A DNA stretch of 64,000 nt, from positions 186,001-250,000 of the forward strand of contig NZ_FNJD01000001.1 of NCBI RefSeq assembly GCF_900103185.1, given 5' to 3'. Position 1 is the stretch's first letter; each line of letters starts with the position of its first letter. A program made the position numbers and the translations under genes. The stretch is from Sulfitobacter litoralis (GTDB lineage: Bacteria; Pseudomonadota; Alphaproteobacteria; Rhodobacterales; Rhodobacteraceae). The notes under the pieces are model-generated. The model was not told the origin of the DNA, did no database searches, and saw only the letters and a list, made by a program, of their open reading frames with translations. Below, piece by piece: positions 54,693-64,000 of this stretch.

Positions 54693-55282
54693 TGCTGACG
54701 GACGGATACCACGACGTACCTCTTGGCAAGCTGGCGATGGTTGTCACACATCTTGAGATGCGCGAGGCCGCGCCCTCGCGCGATGTACCCGCCCCCGAGG
54801 GCGTGACCTTGCGCGCGCTGAGCCCGACACTGGACTGGTACCGTGATATCTTTCGCCGGGTCGGACAGGACTGGCTCTGGTTCGGACGGCTCACAAAAAC
54901 CGACGCCGAATTGCAGGCGCTGTTGTCGGATGCGGACACGCAGTTTTTCACGCTGACGAAAGATGGCAGTGACGAGGCGCTGCTCGAGCTCAAGTTCACC
55001 GCCGACGGCACCTGCGAGCTGGCTTATTTTGGCCTGACGCCCGCGCTGATCGGGTCGGGTGCAGGGCGCTATCTGATGAACCACGCGATCCGTACCGCTT
55101 GGGCAAGGCCGATCTCGCGGTTTCATCTACATACTTGCACGCTTGATAGTCCGCAGGCGATGTCTTTCTATATCCGCAGCGGGTTTACACCATATAAACG
55201 GCAGGTCGAGGTCGCGGATGATCCGCGCTTGATCGATCTGCTGGACAAGGATGCAGGGGCGCATGTGCCGACTATCGGCTAG
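54692..55282 (+). CDS. GNAT family N-acetyltransferase
   Basis: 196 residues. The acetyl-CoA loop lies around ALIGSGAGRYLMNHAIRTAW, followed by FHLHTCTLDSPQAMSFYIRSGFTPYKR, the typical beta5-alpha4 end of GNAT folds. The N-terminal third (RALSPTLDWYRDIFRRVGQDWLWFGR) is characteristic of one GNAT subgroup. Substrate unknown. It shares TGATG with the kinase gene (one-base overlap). Confidence 0.86.
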   Translation: MLTDGYHDVPLGKLAMVVTHLEMREAAPSRDVPAPEGVTLRALSPTLDWYRDIFRRVGQDWLWFGRLTKTDAELQALLSDADTQFFTLTKDGSDEALLELKFTADGTCELAYFGLTPALIGSGAGRYLMNHAIRTAWARPISRFHLHTCTLDSPQAMSFYIRSGFTPYKRQVEVADDPRLIDLLDKDAGAHVPTIG

Positions 55283-55297
55283 CGCCCCCCGCGCCGG

Positions 55298-56182
55298 TCA
55301 CCCCATCCGTTCAGAGGCGTAGGACCCCGGCGAGGCAGGAAAGACCACCGTCTTGTTGCCATTCACAAACACGCGCCGGTGGATATGCGCGTGGATCGCC
55401 CGCGCCAATACCTGACTTTCGACATCCCGCCCGAGCGAGACATAGTCCTCGGCGGATTGCGCATGGGTGACGCGCACGATGTCCTGCTCGATGATCGGGC
55501 CTTCATCCAGATCGGCGGTTACGTAATGCGACGTCGCCCCGATCAGCTTTACCCCGCGCTGGAACGCCTGCTTATAGGGGTTCGCCCCCTTGAAACTGGG
55601 CAGGAACGAGTGGTGGATATTGATGATCCGCCCCGACATCTTTTGGCACATCTCGTCTGACAGGATTTGCATGTAGCGTGCCAGCACGATCAGCTCGGCG
55701 CCTGCGTCTTCTACCACCGCCATGATCCGCGCTTCGGCGTCGGCCTTGTTTTCCGCTGTGACCTTGATGCAGTGGAACGGGATGTCGTTGTTCACGACGA
55801 CCTTTTGATACTCCATATGGTTGGACACCACCGCGACGATATCAATCGGCAGTGCGCCGATGCGCCAGCGATACAGCAGGTCATTCAGGCAATGCCCAAA
55901 GCGCGAGACCATGATGACGACTTTCATCTTCACCGCCTCGTCGTGGAACTCATAGGCCATGTCAAAGGGCCGCGCCGCATCGGCAAAGCCGTCCGAAAGC
56001 GTCGCCAGATCAACGTCGGCCTCGCTTTCAAAGCTGACGCGCATGAAGAAACCGCCGGTTTCCTTGTCGTCGAACTGAGAGCTGTCAGAGATGTTGCAGT
56101 CTTGATCGGCCAGATAATTCGCGATCGCCGCGACGACCCCACGCGCAGAGGGGCATTTCACGGTCATGGCATATGTCTTCAT
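55298..56182 (-). CDS. purU: Formyltetrahydrofolate deformylase
   Basis: 294 residues. An N-terminal ACT domain (VKCPSARGVVAAIANYLADQDCNI) precedes the formyltransferase-like domain: PFHCIKVTAENK, IINIHHSFLPSFKGANPYKQA with the catalytic His, and TSHYVTADLDEGPIIEQD with the Asp. It hydrolyses 10-formyl-THF to formate and THF; in methylotroph-like metabolism it balances one-carbon units. It is convergent with the GNAT gene. The ATG at 56182 gives MKTYAMTVKCPS. Confidence 0.95.
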   Translation of the reverse strand: MKTYAMTVKCPSARGVVAAIANYLADQDCNISDSSQFDDKETGGFFMRVSFESEADVDLATLSDGFADAARPFDMAYEFHDEAVKMKVVIMVSRFGHCLNDLLYRWRIGALPIDIVAVVSNHMEYQKVVVNNDIPFHCIKVTAENKADAEARIMAVVEDAGAELIVLARYMQILSDEMCQKMSGRIINIHHSFLPSFKGANPYKQAFQRGVKLIGATSHYVTADLDEGPIIEQDIVRVTHAQSAEDYVSLGRDVESQVLARAIHAHIHRRVFVNGNKTVVFPASPGSYASERMG

Positions 56183-56393
56183 CGGGTGTATCCTAGGGCT
56201 AGACGGTCCGACGTCGCGCGCCGATAGCTACCTGTTCCCTATCCATCCCAGCCCCGTCAAGTTCGCGATGCGCAAAAAAGGGTAGGTGCCGACCGCGCTG
56301 CCCGCCAAATCAACGCAATCGGTTTCCGATCATGCACATTGGACGATATCCGCTACGCAATCGGGCAAAGGTCGAACGTCGCGCGCCTGTTTG

Positions 56394-56885
56394 TCAGGCG
56401 TTCACGAAATGGCCTGCAAAGGCGTTGACCACAGCGGTATAGACCTCGCGCTTGAACGGCACGATGTTGTCGACCAGATCGTGCACAGGCAGCCAGCGCC
56501 ATTCAGAAAATTCGGGGTGTTCGGTATCAAGGTCGATCTCGTCATCCGACCCGTGAAAGCGCAGCAGGAACCATTTCTGCTCTTGCCCGCGGAACCGGCC
56601 TTTCCAGATGTTGGGCACCAGATCGACCGGCAGGTCATACGGCAGCCATCCTTCGGTCTGTGCCACCACGGTGACAGAGCTTGGGGGGATACCGGTTTCT
56701 TCCTCCAGCTCGCGCAGGGCGGCGACTTCGGCGTGTTCACCCTTTTCGACGCCACCTTGTGGCATCTGCCATGCATCTTGATCACGGTCCCGACGCTGCC
56801 CGACAAACACGTGCCCGTCGGCATTGACCAGCATGACCCCGACACAGGGGCGATAGGGCAGTTGGGCGATTTCGTCTGGCGTCAT
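56394..56885 (-). CDS. rppH: RNA pyrophosphohydrolase
   Basis: 163 residues starting [21 protein letters not shown]. The Nudix box ([17 protein letters not shown] then EEETG) is complete, after WQMPQGG, the RppH/ApaH-type lead. It converts 5' triphosphate mRNA to monophosphate, opening RNase E decay; older annotation is dinucleoside polyphosphate hydrolase. The ATG at 56885 gives the standard RppH N-terminus; the frame is open far upstream but not conserved. Confidence 0.95.
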   Translation of the reverse strand: MTPDEIAQLPYRPCVGVMLVNADGHVFVGQRRDRDQDAWQMPQGGVEKGEHAEVAALRELEEETGIPPSSVTVVAQTEGWLPYDLPVDLVPNIWKGRFRGQEQKWFLLRFHGSDDEIDLDTEHPEFSEWRWLPVHDLVDNIVPFKREVYTAVVNAFAGHFVNA

Positions 56886-56992
56886 GTCAGGGGCCTTTCG
56901 CGGCAAGAGAAGTCCCACGGGAATTAGCACGAATCCCGCGCCCATGTATATTGGCTTACGCAGCGTTGTGCGTGACAGAACCGCAGGCTTAA

Positions 56993-59080
<2,088 letters not shown>

Positions 59081-59216
59081 GCTATCGTTCCGACATCAGG
59101 GCAGGCGGTGGCGGGCTGCCCTGCCCTTTGCCCGCCTTACCCCACGCAGCACGTCTTGCGCCTCGGCTCCGGTCTGTCAAAATGCGCGAGATTAATAGTT
59201 GTTTCAGGGTGTGGCC

Positions 59217-60158
59217 ATGCCGATTTGCGTTTTCGATATCTTTGCCGACGGCACGACCCAAGTGCCCGCCGATACAAAGCTGACTGGGCCGGGCATCTAT
59301 CGCTGGTGGCACTTTGATCTAGCTGACCCGATGCTCGACCCTTGGGTGCGCGAACACCTGCATGAAATCCCCGCCGGATCGCTGATCCAGAAACAGACCC
59401 GCCCGCGCTGTGACCGCTTTGAAGGCGGGCTGATCCTGAACCTGCGTGGCATTAACATGAACGAGGGGCAGGACGCCGATGAAATGGTATCGGTACGGAT
59501 GTATGTGGATTCCGACCTGCTGATCACCGTGCGCCGCAAGAAAGTCTTTGCCATCGACGCGATCCGCCGCGACGCCGAAGCGCAAAAGGCCCCTCCCAGC
59601 CCTGCCGAGTTCCTTGAGGAATTGGTGGGCCGTCTGACCCAGAGGGTGCAAGAACACGTCGCGGGGCTGGATGAACAGGCGGAGTTCTTTGAGGATGATC
59701 TAGAAGACAAGAATACCCCGATGCCGCACGAACTGCCCGAAATCCGGCGCAGCGTGATCCGGCTGCGGCGCTATCTTGATCCGCAACGGGTGGCCCTGAC
59801 CAAGCTTGCAGCCTTTGATATTCCGCTAATCCCCGACGACAGCCAGCTGGAACTGCGCGAACAAGCCAACAGCGCGCTGATTGCCGTCGAAGAACTGGAC
59901 GAGTTGCGCGACCGCCTGGTGTCGGTTCAGGAAGAGCATGACGCCAATACGGCGCAACGGCAGGCGCGGCATGGGTATGTGCTTTCGGTGGCTGCCGCGA
60001 TCTTTCTGCCGCTGGGGTTTCTGACCGGTCTGTTCGGGGTCAACGTCGGCGGCATGCCGGGTGTGGATCATCCATGGGCCTTTGCCATCTTGTGTCTGGG
60101 CATGGTCGGACTGGCGCTGCTGATGTTTCTGGCCCTGAAACTGGTGCGCTGGATCTAG
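59217..60158 (+). CDS. CorA/ZntB family metal transporter
   Basis: 313 residues. A long cytoplasmic helical funnel (residues 60-245) ends in two transmembrane helices. The pore motif reads GVN in LTGLFGVNVGGMPG, in place of the GMN of CorA, and the extracellular loop is short. GVN-type members are commonly called ZntB and move zinc by proton-coupled transport; the ion is an inference. ATG at 59217 follows AGGGTGTGG; a start six codons upstream is less good. Confidence 0.86.
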   Translation: MPICVFDIFADGTTQVPADTKLTGPGIYRWWHFDLADPMLDPWVREHLHEIPAGSLIQKQTRPRCDRFEGGLILNLRGINMNEGQDADEMVSVRMYVDSDLLITVRRKKVFAIDAIRRDAEAQKAPPSPAEFLEELVGRLTQRVQEHVAGLDEQAEFFEDDLEDKNTPMPHELPEIRRSVIRLRRYLDPQRVALTKLAAFDIPLIPDDSQLELREQANSALIAVEELDELRDRLVSVQEEHDANTAQRQARHGYVLSVAAAIFLPLGFLTGLFGVNVGGMPGVDHPWAFAILCLGMVGLALLMFLALKLVRWI

Positions 60159-60284
60159 TCCCCGCCTGTTTCTCCGCCGCGAACGATCCCTACAAATACC
60201 TCTCCACTGTCTCACCACTGCCGTGATCCTGCCTGATTTGGCCGCCATACCATTTTCAGACGCAGATGATGAAAGGGAACGGGT

Positions 60285-61190
60285 ATGGACCGCCTGACAG
60301 AGATGGAAGCATTCGCCACGGTCGTGGACCAAGGTGGCTTTACCGATGCTGCCAAGAAGATGGGTATCTCCAAATCCGCCGTATCCAAACATGTCTCATC
60401 GCTTGAAGCGCGGCTTGGGGCGCGCTTGCTGAACCGGACGACCCGCCGTGTCAGCCCGACAGAGATCGGCCTTGCCTATTATGACCGTGCCCGCCGTGTG
60501 TTGAATGATGCGGGCGAAGCCGATGCGCTGGTAACGTCGATGCAATCCGCGCCCTCGGGCCTTTTGCGTATTTCGGTCGCGACGGACTTTGGCGTTAACC
60601 ATCTGTCGCCTGCCCTGTCCGACTTTCTGGCCGATTTCCCCGATATCACCGTCAACATGGTGCTGAACAACCGCTATGTTGAACTGATCAGCGAAGGCTT
60701 CGACATGGCCGTCCGTATCGGAGAGCTGGAAGACAGCACCCTACGCGCCCGCAAACTGACCGAGACGACCAAACGCATGATCGCGTCGCCCGGCTATTTC
60801 GAGAAATACGGCCGCCCCGAAAAGATCGACGACTTGAACGATCACAAGCTGCTGCATTATTCGAACCAATCCAGCGGCAATATGTGGAAGCTGACCTCCC
60901 CCTCGGGCGAAAAGCGTCAGGTGCGCACGGCGGGCTGGCTGTCGGTCAATGATGGTCAATCGCTGTTGAATGCCGCCATCTCGGGTCTTGGCATCGCCTA
61001 TCTGCCCAGCTTTCTTTACGCCGACGCGATGGAAAAAGGGCTGGTCGAAGACGCGATCCCCGATCTGCCGCCCGAAACCCAAGGCATTTATGCCGTCTAT
61101 CCTCCGGGCCGGTTCACCCAGCCCAAGGTGCGCGCTTTCATTGATTTTCTAGCCCATACCTTTGCCGAAAAAGGTCCTACGGACTGGTAA
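60285..61190 (+). CDS. LysR family transcriptional regulator
   Basis: 301 residues. The winged HTH (TEMEAFATVVDQGGFTDAAKKMGISKSAVSKHVSSLEARLGARLLNRTTR) is at the N-terminus. The ligand-binding part (residues 90-295) has the CrgA/AphB-like blocks ISVATDFGVNHLSPALSDFLADFPD. No obvious target gene is divergent from it; the CorA-like gene precedes it on the same strand, so regulation in trans is likely. GAAAGGGAACGGGT precedes the ATG. Confidence 0.9.
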   Translation: MDRLTEMEAFATVVDQGGFTDAAKKMGISKSAVSKHVSSLEARLGARLLNRTTRRVSPTEIGLAYYDRARRVLNDAGEADALVTSMQSAPSGLLRISVATDFGVNHLSPALSDFLADFPDITVNMVLNNRYVELISEGFDMAVRIGELEDSTLRARKLTETTKRMIASPGYFEKYGRPEKIDDLNDHKLLHYSNQSSGNMWKLTSPSGEKRQVRTAGWLSVNDGQSLLNAAISGLGIAYLPSFLYADAMEKGLVEDAIPDLPPETQGIYAVYPPGRFTQPKVRAFIDFLAHTFAEKGPTDW

Positions 61191-61238
61191 CACGAGATCA
61201 CCAACTGCCCTCGGTGAACTTGGCCCGCATGTGGCCGA

Positions 61239-61273
61239 CCCCGCTCCCTTTTTAGGGCAGCGGGGATTTTTTT
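61239..61273 (+). terminator. Terminator of the LysR gene
   Basis: The stem CCCCGCT/AGCGGGG with inner CCCT/AGGG is followed by seven T (61267-61273). Confidence 0.93.
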
Positions 61274-61284
61274 GAATGCGGTAT

Positions 61285-62247
61285 TCAGCTGGCAGGCAAC
61301 AGGACGGCTTCGACACGGCGGTTGGCATCCCGCCCCGCTTCCGTTTGATTAGACGCAATCGGCGACAGATACCCCATGCCCTGCGCGTCGATCCGGTCGG
61401 CCGCGATCCCATGGACGGCAATCAGACGTTGCCGCACCGCCGCTGCGCGGTTCTTCGACAGCGTGATATTGCCCTGTAGCCCCCCTACGCTGTCCGTGTG
61501 CCCCACCAGAGCAATCCGCAGATCGGGTTGATCCTTCAACACCGCCGCAAGATTGACCAACGCGTCGAACTCCCCCTGTCCCAAGGCCGCCGTGCCGGTA
61601 TCGAAATCCAGCGCCGCGAGCACAACATGGCCGAATTCCTCCAACGCAGATGCCATCTTGGACGGGCTTTGCGCCGGAGCGTCGGGGGCTGCGGGGGCTG
61701 CGGGTTGGGTATCTTGTGCCACGACCGAGGCGACGGGGCTGGCTGCGCCCGCTTGGGTATCGGCTTGCACGATTTGCAGATAGGCCGAGGTGTCGGTGGT
61801 GCTGATCAATAGCGTCACAACCGCGTCTGGCGCTTGCAGCGACCCTTTGACGGCGGTGACAAACTGATACTGACGCAGATCGACATACATGTTCGGCGCG
61901 GGCAGTGTTTCAATCGCAAAGCGGAAATCAAAGCCCCCGCAAACCGTAGCACTGCAATCTAGCACGATCCTGTAGTCCGCATTCTCTAGCTGGGTGCGCA
62001 AGGGGCGCATGATCTGCAAGGGGGTCAGGCCCGGAGCCTCTAACCGCCAAGCAGATCGCGCGATCGCGCCTTCGATCTTGACGCTGGCAAAGCCGCCGTC
62101 CTCATAGGCAGAGACCGGCGCAAGGTAGCTATCGGGACCGGTATCGCGCGCCACGGTTTGCCGCGCCGCGGCGGGCAAGGACAATTCCAACGCGTTAGCC
62201 CCACCCGCCAGTAAAAGCCAGATCAGCCCGGCACGCCAGCCGATCAT
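61285..62247 (-). CDS. OmpA family protein
   Basis: 320 residues. A signal peptide (WRAGLIWLLLAGGANA) leads to an N-terminal domain of unknown fold with a possible disulfide (CSATVCGGF), an Ala/Pro-rich linker (around residues 175-200), and a C-terminal OmpA domain (LVGHTDSVGGLQGNITLSKNRAAAV, QTEAGRDANRRVEAVL). It should sit in the periplasm and bind murein. It overlaps the AhpD-like gene by four bases and is last in a minus-strand operon. Confidence 0.88.
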   Translation of the reverse strand: MIGWRAGLIWLLLAGGANALELSLPAAARQTVARDTGPDSYLAPVSAYEDGGFASVKIEGAIARSAWRLEAPGLTPLQIMRPLRTQLENADYRIVLDCSATVCGGFDFRFAIETLPAPNMYVDLRQYQFVTAVKGSLQAPDAVVTLLISTTDTSAYLQIVQADTQAGAASPVASVVAQDTQPAAPAAPDAPAQSPSKMASALEEFGHVVLAALDFDTGTAALGQGEFDALVNLAAVLKDQPDLRIALVGHTDSVGGLQGNITLSKNRAAAVRQRLIAVHGIAADRIDAQGMGYLSPIASNQTEAGRDANRRVEAVLLPAS

Positions 62248-62813
62248 CTGAATTGCGCGTGATAGCCGTCGTTCGGCTTCATCTCGGTGGCGCTGGCGAC
62301 GCGGTTGGTCATGTTGAAGAACCCTGTGACCGATGCGATGTCAAAGATGTCGCGGTCCGAAAAGCCCACATCGCGCAGCGCCTGACGGTCCGCCTCCGTG
62401 GTTTTGGCACTGGCAACGGTCAGATGTTCGGCGAACGCCAGCATCGCGGTTTGGCGTGCGTCCAGATCAGCGACGCGCCAGTTCATCACCATCTGTTCGC
62501 CAAGGATCGGGTTGCCCGACAGTTGCCGCACAGCCGCGCCATGGGCCGTCAGACAATAGTAGCATTTGTTCACGGACGACACGACGACCGCAATCATCTC
62601 GCGCTCGAGCTTTGACAGTTTCGACGCGCCCAGCATCAGATCGTTATACATCGCGGTAAACGCGTTCAACTTGTCCATGTCAAAGGCATAGGCCTGCAGC
62701 ACATTCGGCACCATCCCCAGCTTTTCCTGACAGACATCAAAGTATTTCTGCGTGTCCTCGGGCAGCGGATCAACCATCGGCAGGTTCAGGGCAGTGGGGG
62801 CATCATGCGCCAT
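62244..62813 (-). CDS. Peroxidase-related AhpD-family protein
   Basis: 189 residues of the carboxymuconolactone-decarboxylase/AhpD superfamily. KLSKLEREMIAVVVSSVNKCYYCLTAHGAAVR carries the CxxC redox pair and the His/Glu relay of AhpD. The family reduces peroxides or acts as a disulfide partner; the true substrate is unknown. Its stop overlaps the OmpA-like start by four bases. The start is about 12 bp after the GNAT gene. Confidence 0.88.
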   Translation of the reverse strand: MAHDAPTALNLPMVDPLPEDTQKYFDVCQEKLGMVPNVLQAYAFDMDKLNAFTAMYNDLMLGASKLSKLEREMIAVVVSSVNKCYYCLTAHGAAVRQLSGNPILGEQMVMNWRVADLDARQTAMLAFAEHLTVASAKTTEADRQALRDVGFSDRDIFDIASVTGFFNMTNRVASATEMKPNDGYHAQFR

Positions 62814-62825
62814 GGGGCGGCTCCT

Positions 62826-63536
62826 TTAGTCAGGGGATTGACGGGAATGATAGTGGCCTACCAGATCAAAGCCCAGTCCTTGATACAGGCGGTTCGCGGC
62901 CGCGTTCGCCTTTGTGCAAAGAACCGCCACCTGCGTCGCTCCCTGCGCCTGCGCCCAGAAACCGGCGCTGCGCATCAGCCATTTGGCGACGCCCTGCCCG
63001 CGCTGGTGTTCCAGCACCTCGACCGCATGGACCATGCACACCCCGTCATGCAGTGCGGCAAAGGCCACGCCACCGGGCATCTCATTCCAGCGGGTCAGGA
63101 TCGCGGTTTTGGTCGCGGCGCGGTGCATCACGTTGATCCGTTCGGGGCCGACGCCGCCCTTGGCCCAAATCTCGGTCATGATGGCCAGCGGTTCCCATAT
63201 CTGGAACGCGGTCACCCGCGGCATCGGCACATCGGTCAGCTTGCCCACAGGGGCCACATAGAGGTTCACCGGATCGACAATATCATACCCACGCGCGGCA
63301 AGCTCTGCGTCTAACGTGTCGTCGCCATCGCGGATCATGAAAATGGGCCGCTGGTCCATGGCGCGCATCGCAGCTTCTGCCTGACCGATATCGGCATTCG
63401 GTTCGGCCATCGTCGCGGCAGAGACGCGTTTGCCCCCGCCCTGCCCGTCGCGCAGGGTCCAACCTGTTTCAGTCCAGATTTTCGCCGCGGGCCAGGTGTG
63501 GTCAATGACGTGATAGAGCTGTGACAGATCGGTCAT
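62826..63536 (-). CDS. GNAT family N-acetyltransferase
   Basis: 236 residues. The C-terminal half has the acetyl-CoA site HQRGQGVAKWLMRSAGFWAQ and the AVLCTKANAAANRLYQGLGFDLVGHYH end typical of GNAT. The N-terminal half (residues 1-110) appears to be a degenerate second GNAT lobe with no clear site. Substrate unknown. It overlaps the cinA-like gene by four bases (ATGA). Confidence 0.85.
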   Translation of the reverse strand: MTDLSQLYHVIDHTWPAAKIWTETGWTLRDGQGGGKRVSAATMAEPNADIGQAEAAMRAMDQRPIFMIRDGDDTLDAELAARGYDIVDPVNLYVAPVGKLTDVPMPRVTAFQIWEPLAIMTEIWAKGGVGPERINVMHRAATKTAILTRWNEMPGGVAFAALHDGVCMVHAVEVLEHQRGQGVAKWLMRSAGFWAQAQGATQVAVLCTKANAAANRLYQGLGFDLVGHYHSRQSPD

Positions 63537-64000
63537 GGGAACACCTTTGCAAGGTCGGCAATGGCCGCGTCGATCTCGGCCTGATCATTACCACGGATCA
63601 CGATATGCGCGCCGTATTTGCCGTCTTTCTGGAACGGATAGGACCCGATGGCGAGGGTCGGATAGGCCGTTGCCAACTCTCCCAACGGTCCAGCGATATC
63701 GCCTTCGCCCCGTTCGATACGATGGGTGGCGCTGATCAGCGGCGCACCACCGGTCAGCGTCGGTAAAACGCTGGCAACCATCGCTTCGAACACCGCGGGC
63801 ACACCAGCCATGACATAGACGTTCTCCAGCTTGAACCCCGGTGCGGCGGACACAGGGTTATCAATCAGAGTGGCATCGTCAGGGATACGCGCCATGCGCA
63901 GGCGGGCGGTGTTCAGCTCGGTTGCGCTTTTGGCATAGTGTTCGGCCAGTATGGCGCGGGCATCCTCGCGCACATCGATATTCTTGTTGAACGCAGCGGC
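63533..64000 (-). CDS. CinA-like molybdopterin-binding domain protein (3' end only)
   Basis: 155 residues are visible before the window ends; the frame is open to base 64000, so the N-terminus is missing. ELNTARLRMARIPDDATLIDNPVSAAPGF and VYVMAGVPAVFEAM are the MoCF/CinA blocks. This is the short form without the C-terminal nicotinamide-deamidase domain, similar to competence/damage-inducible protein A homologues of uncertain activity. It is the first visible gene of the operon. Confidence 0.85.
   Translation of the reverse strand, partial: AAAFNKNIDVREDARAILAEHYAKSATELNTARLRMARIPDDATLIDNPVSAAPGFKLENVYVMAGVPAVFEAMVASVLPTLTGGAPLISATHRIERGEGDIAGPLGELATAYPTLAIGSYPFQKDGKYGAHIVIRGNDQAEIDAAIADLAKVFP

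Overview
The window reads as chromosome of a marine alphaproteobacterium of the Rhodobacteraceae (Roseobacter group, Sulfitobacter-like). The basis is high GC, a CCA-encoding tRNA-Ala, mcl1 (malyl-CoA lyase), COQ9, a FYDLN-acid protein, a DUF1244 protein, a DctPQM TRAP transporter, and a urease operon in the order ureDA-X-BC-E-F-G. No rRNA, CRISPR array, transposase, integrase or phage gene was found. Genes are dense and no gene-free stretch exceeds about 280 bp.

Layout. 1-5.1 kb: 3' part of a hybrid histidine kinase, a quinone oxidoreductase, bioM-bioN without bioY, COQ9, rpsU. 5.1-8.7 kb: hemolysin III-like membrane protein, an Lrp regulator divergent from alanine dehydrogenase, mscL, ytoQ. 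8.7-15.0 kb: pheS and pheT, separated by an esterase and an AT-rich membrane-protein gene, then an MFS transporter. 15-18 kb: rplT, rpmI, a small membrane protein, pyruvate kinase, DUF1244. 18.1-21.0 kb: a D-amino-acid cluster dgcN-dgcA-dat. 21.2-25.8 kb: mcl1, a LysE exporter, accA, a GntR regulator, a YgjP-type metallopeptidase, a FYDLN-acid protein.

25.9-30.1 kb: tRNA-Ala(GGC) followed by a 111-bp-period direct repeat carrying the tRNA 3' part; a NemR-like regulator with a TAGAC...GGTCTA operator and a medium-chain reductase; pobA divergent from an AraC-type regulator. 30.2-38.6 kb: TRAP transporter and complete urease operon. 38.7-45.5 kb: CHAP-domain lipoprotein, gamma-glutamyltransferase, DEAD-box helicase with a long K/P/D-rich tail, taurine-pyruvate-type aminotransferase, small lipoprotein. 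45.5-52.9 kb: dapA, lytic transglycosylase, EamA transporter, mnmD and a divergent MnmC2-like oxidoreductase, OmpA-type lipoprotein, AraC-MGMT fusion. 53-57 kb: nth, adenosine kinase, GNAT, purU, rppH. 57-64 kb: FadH-like dienoyl-CoA reductase, CorA/ZntB transporter, LysR, and a tight minus-strand operon cinA-like, GNAT, AhpD-like, OmpA-like that runs off the right edge.

Working together: several neighbourhoods handle nitrogen (urease, alanine dehydrogenase, D-amino acids, taurine-type transamination, gamma-glutamyl hydrolysis), fitting a marine heterotroph that scavenges organic nitrogen. The best candidates for new biology are the D-amino-acid funnel (dat linked to dgcA and dgcN), the NemR-like switch that keeps Cys106 and Lys175 but controls a different reductase, the tRNA-Ala 3' duplication, and the small His-containing membrane protein coupled to ureB.
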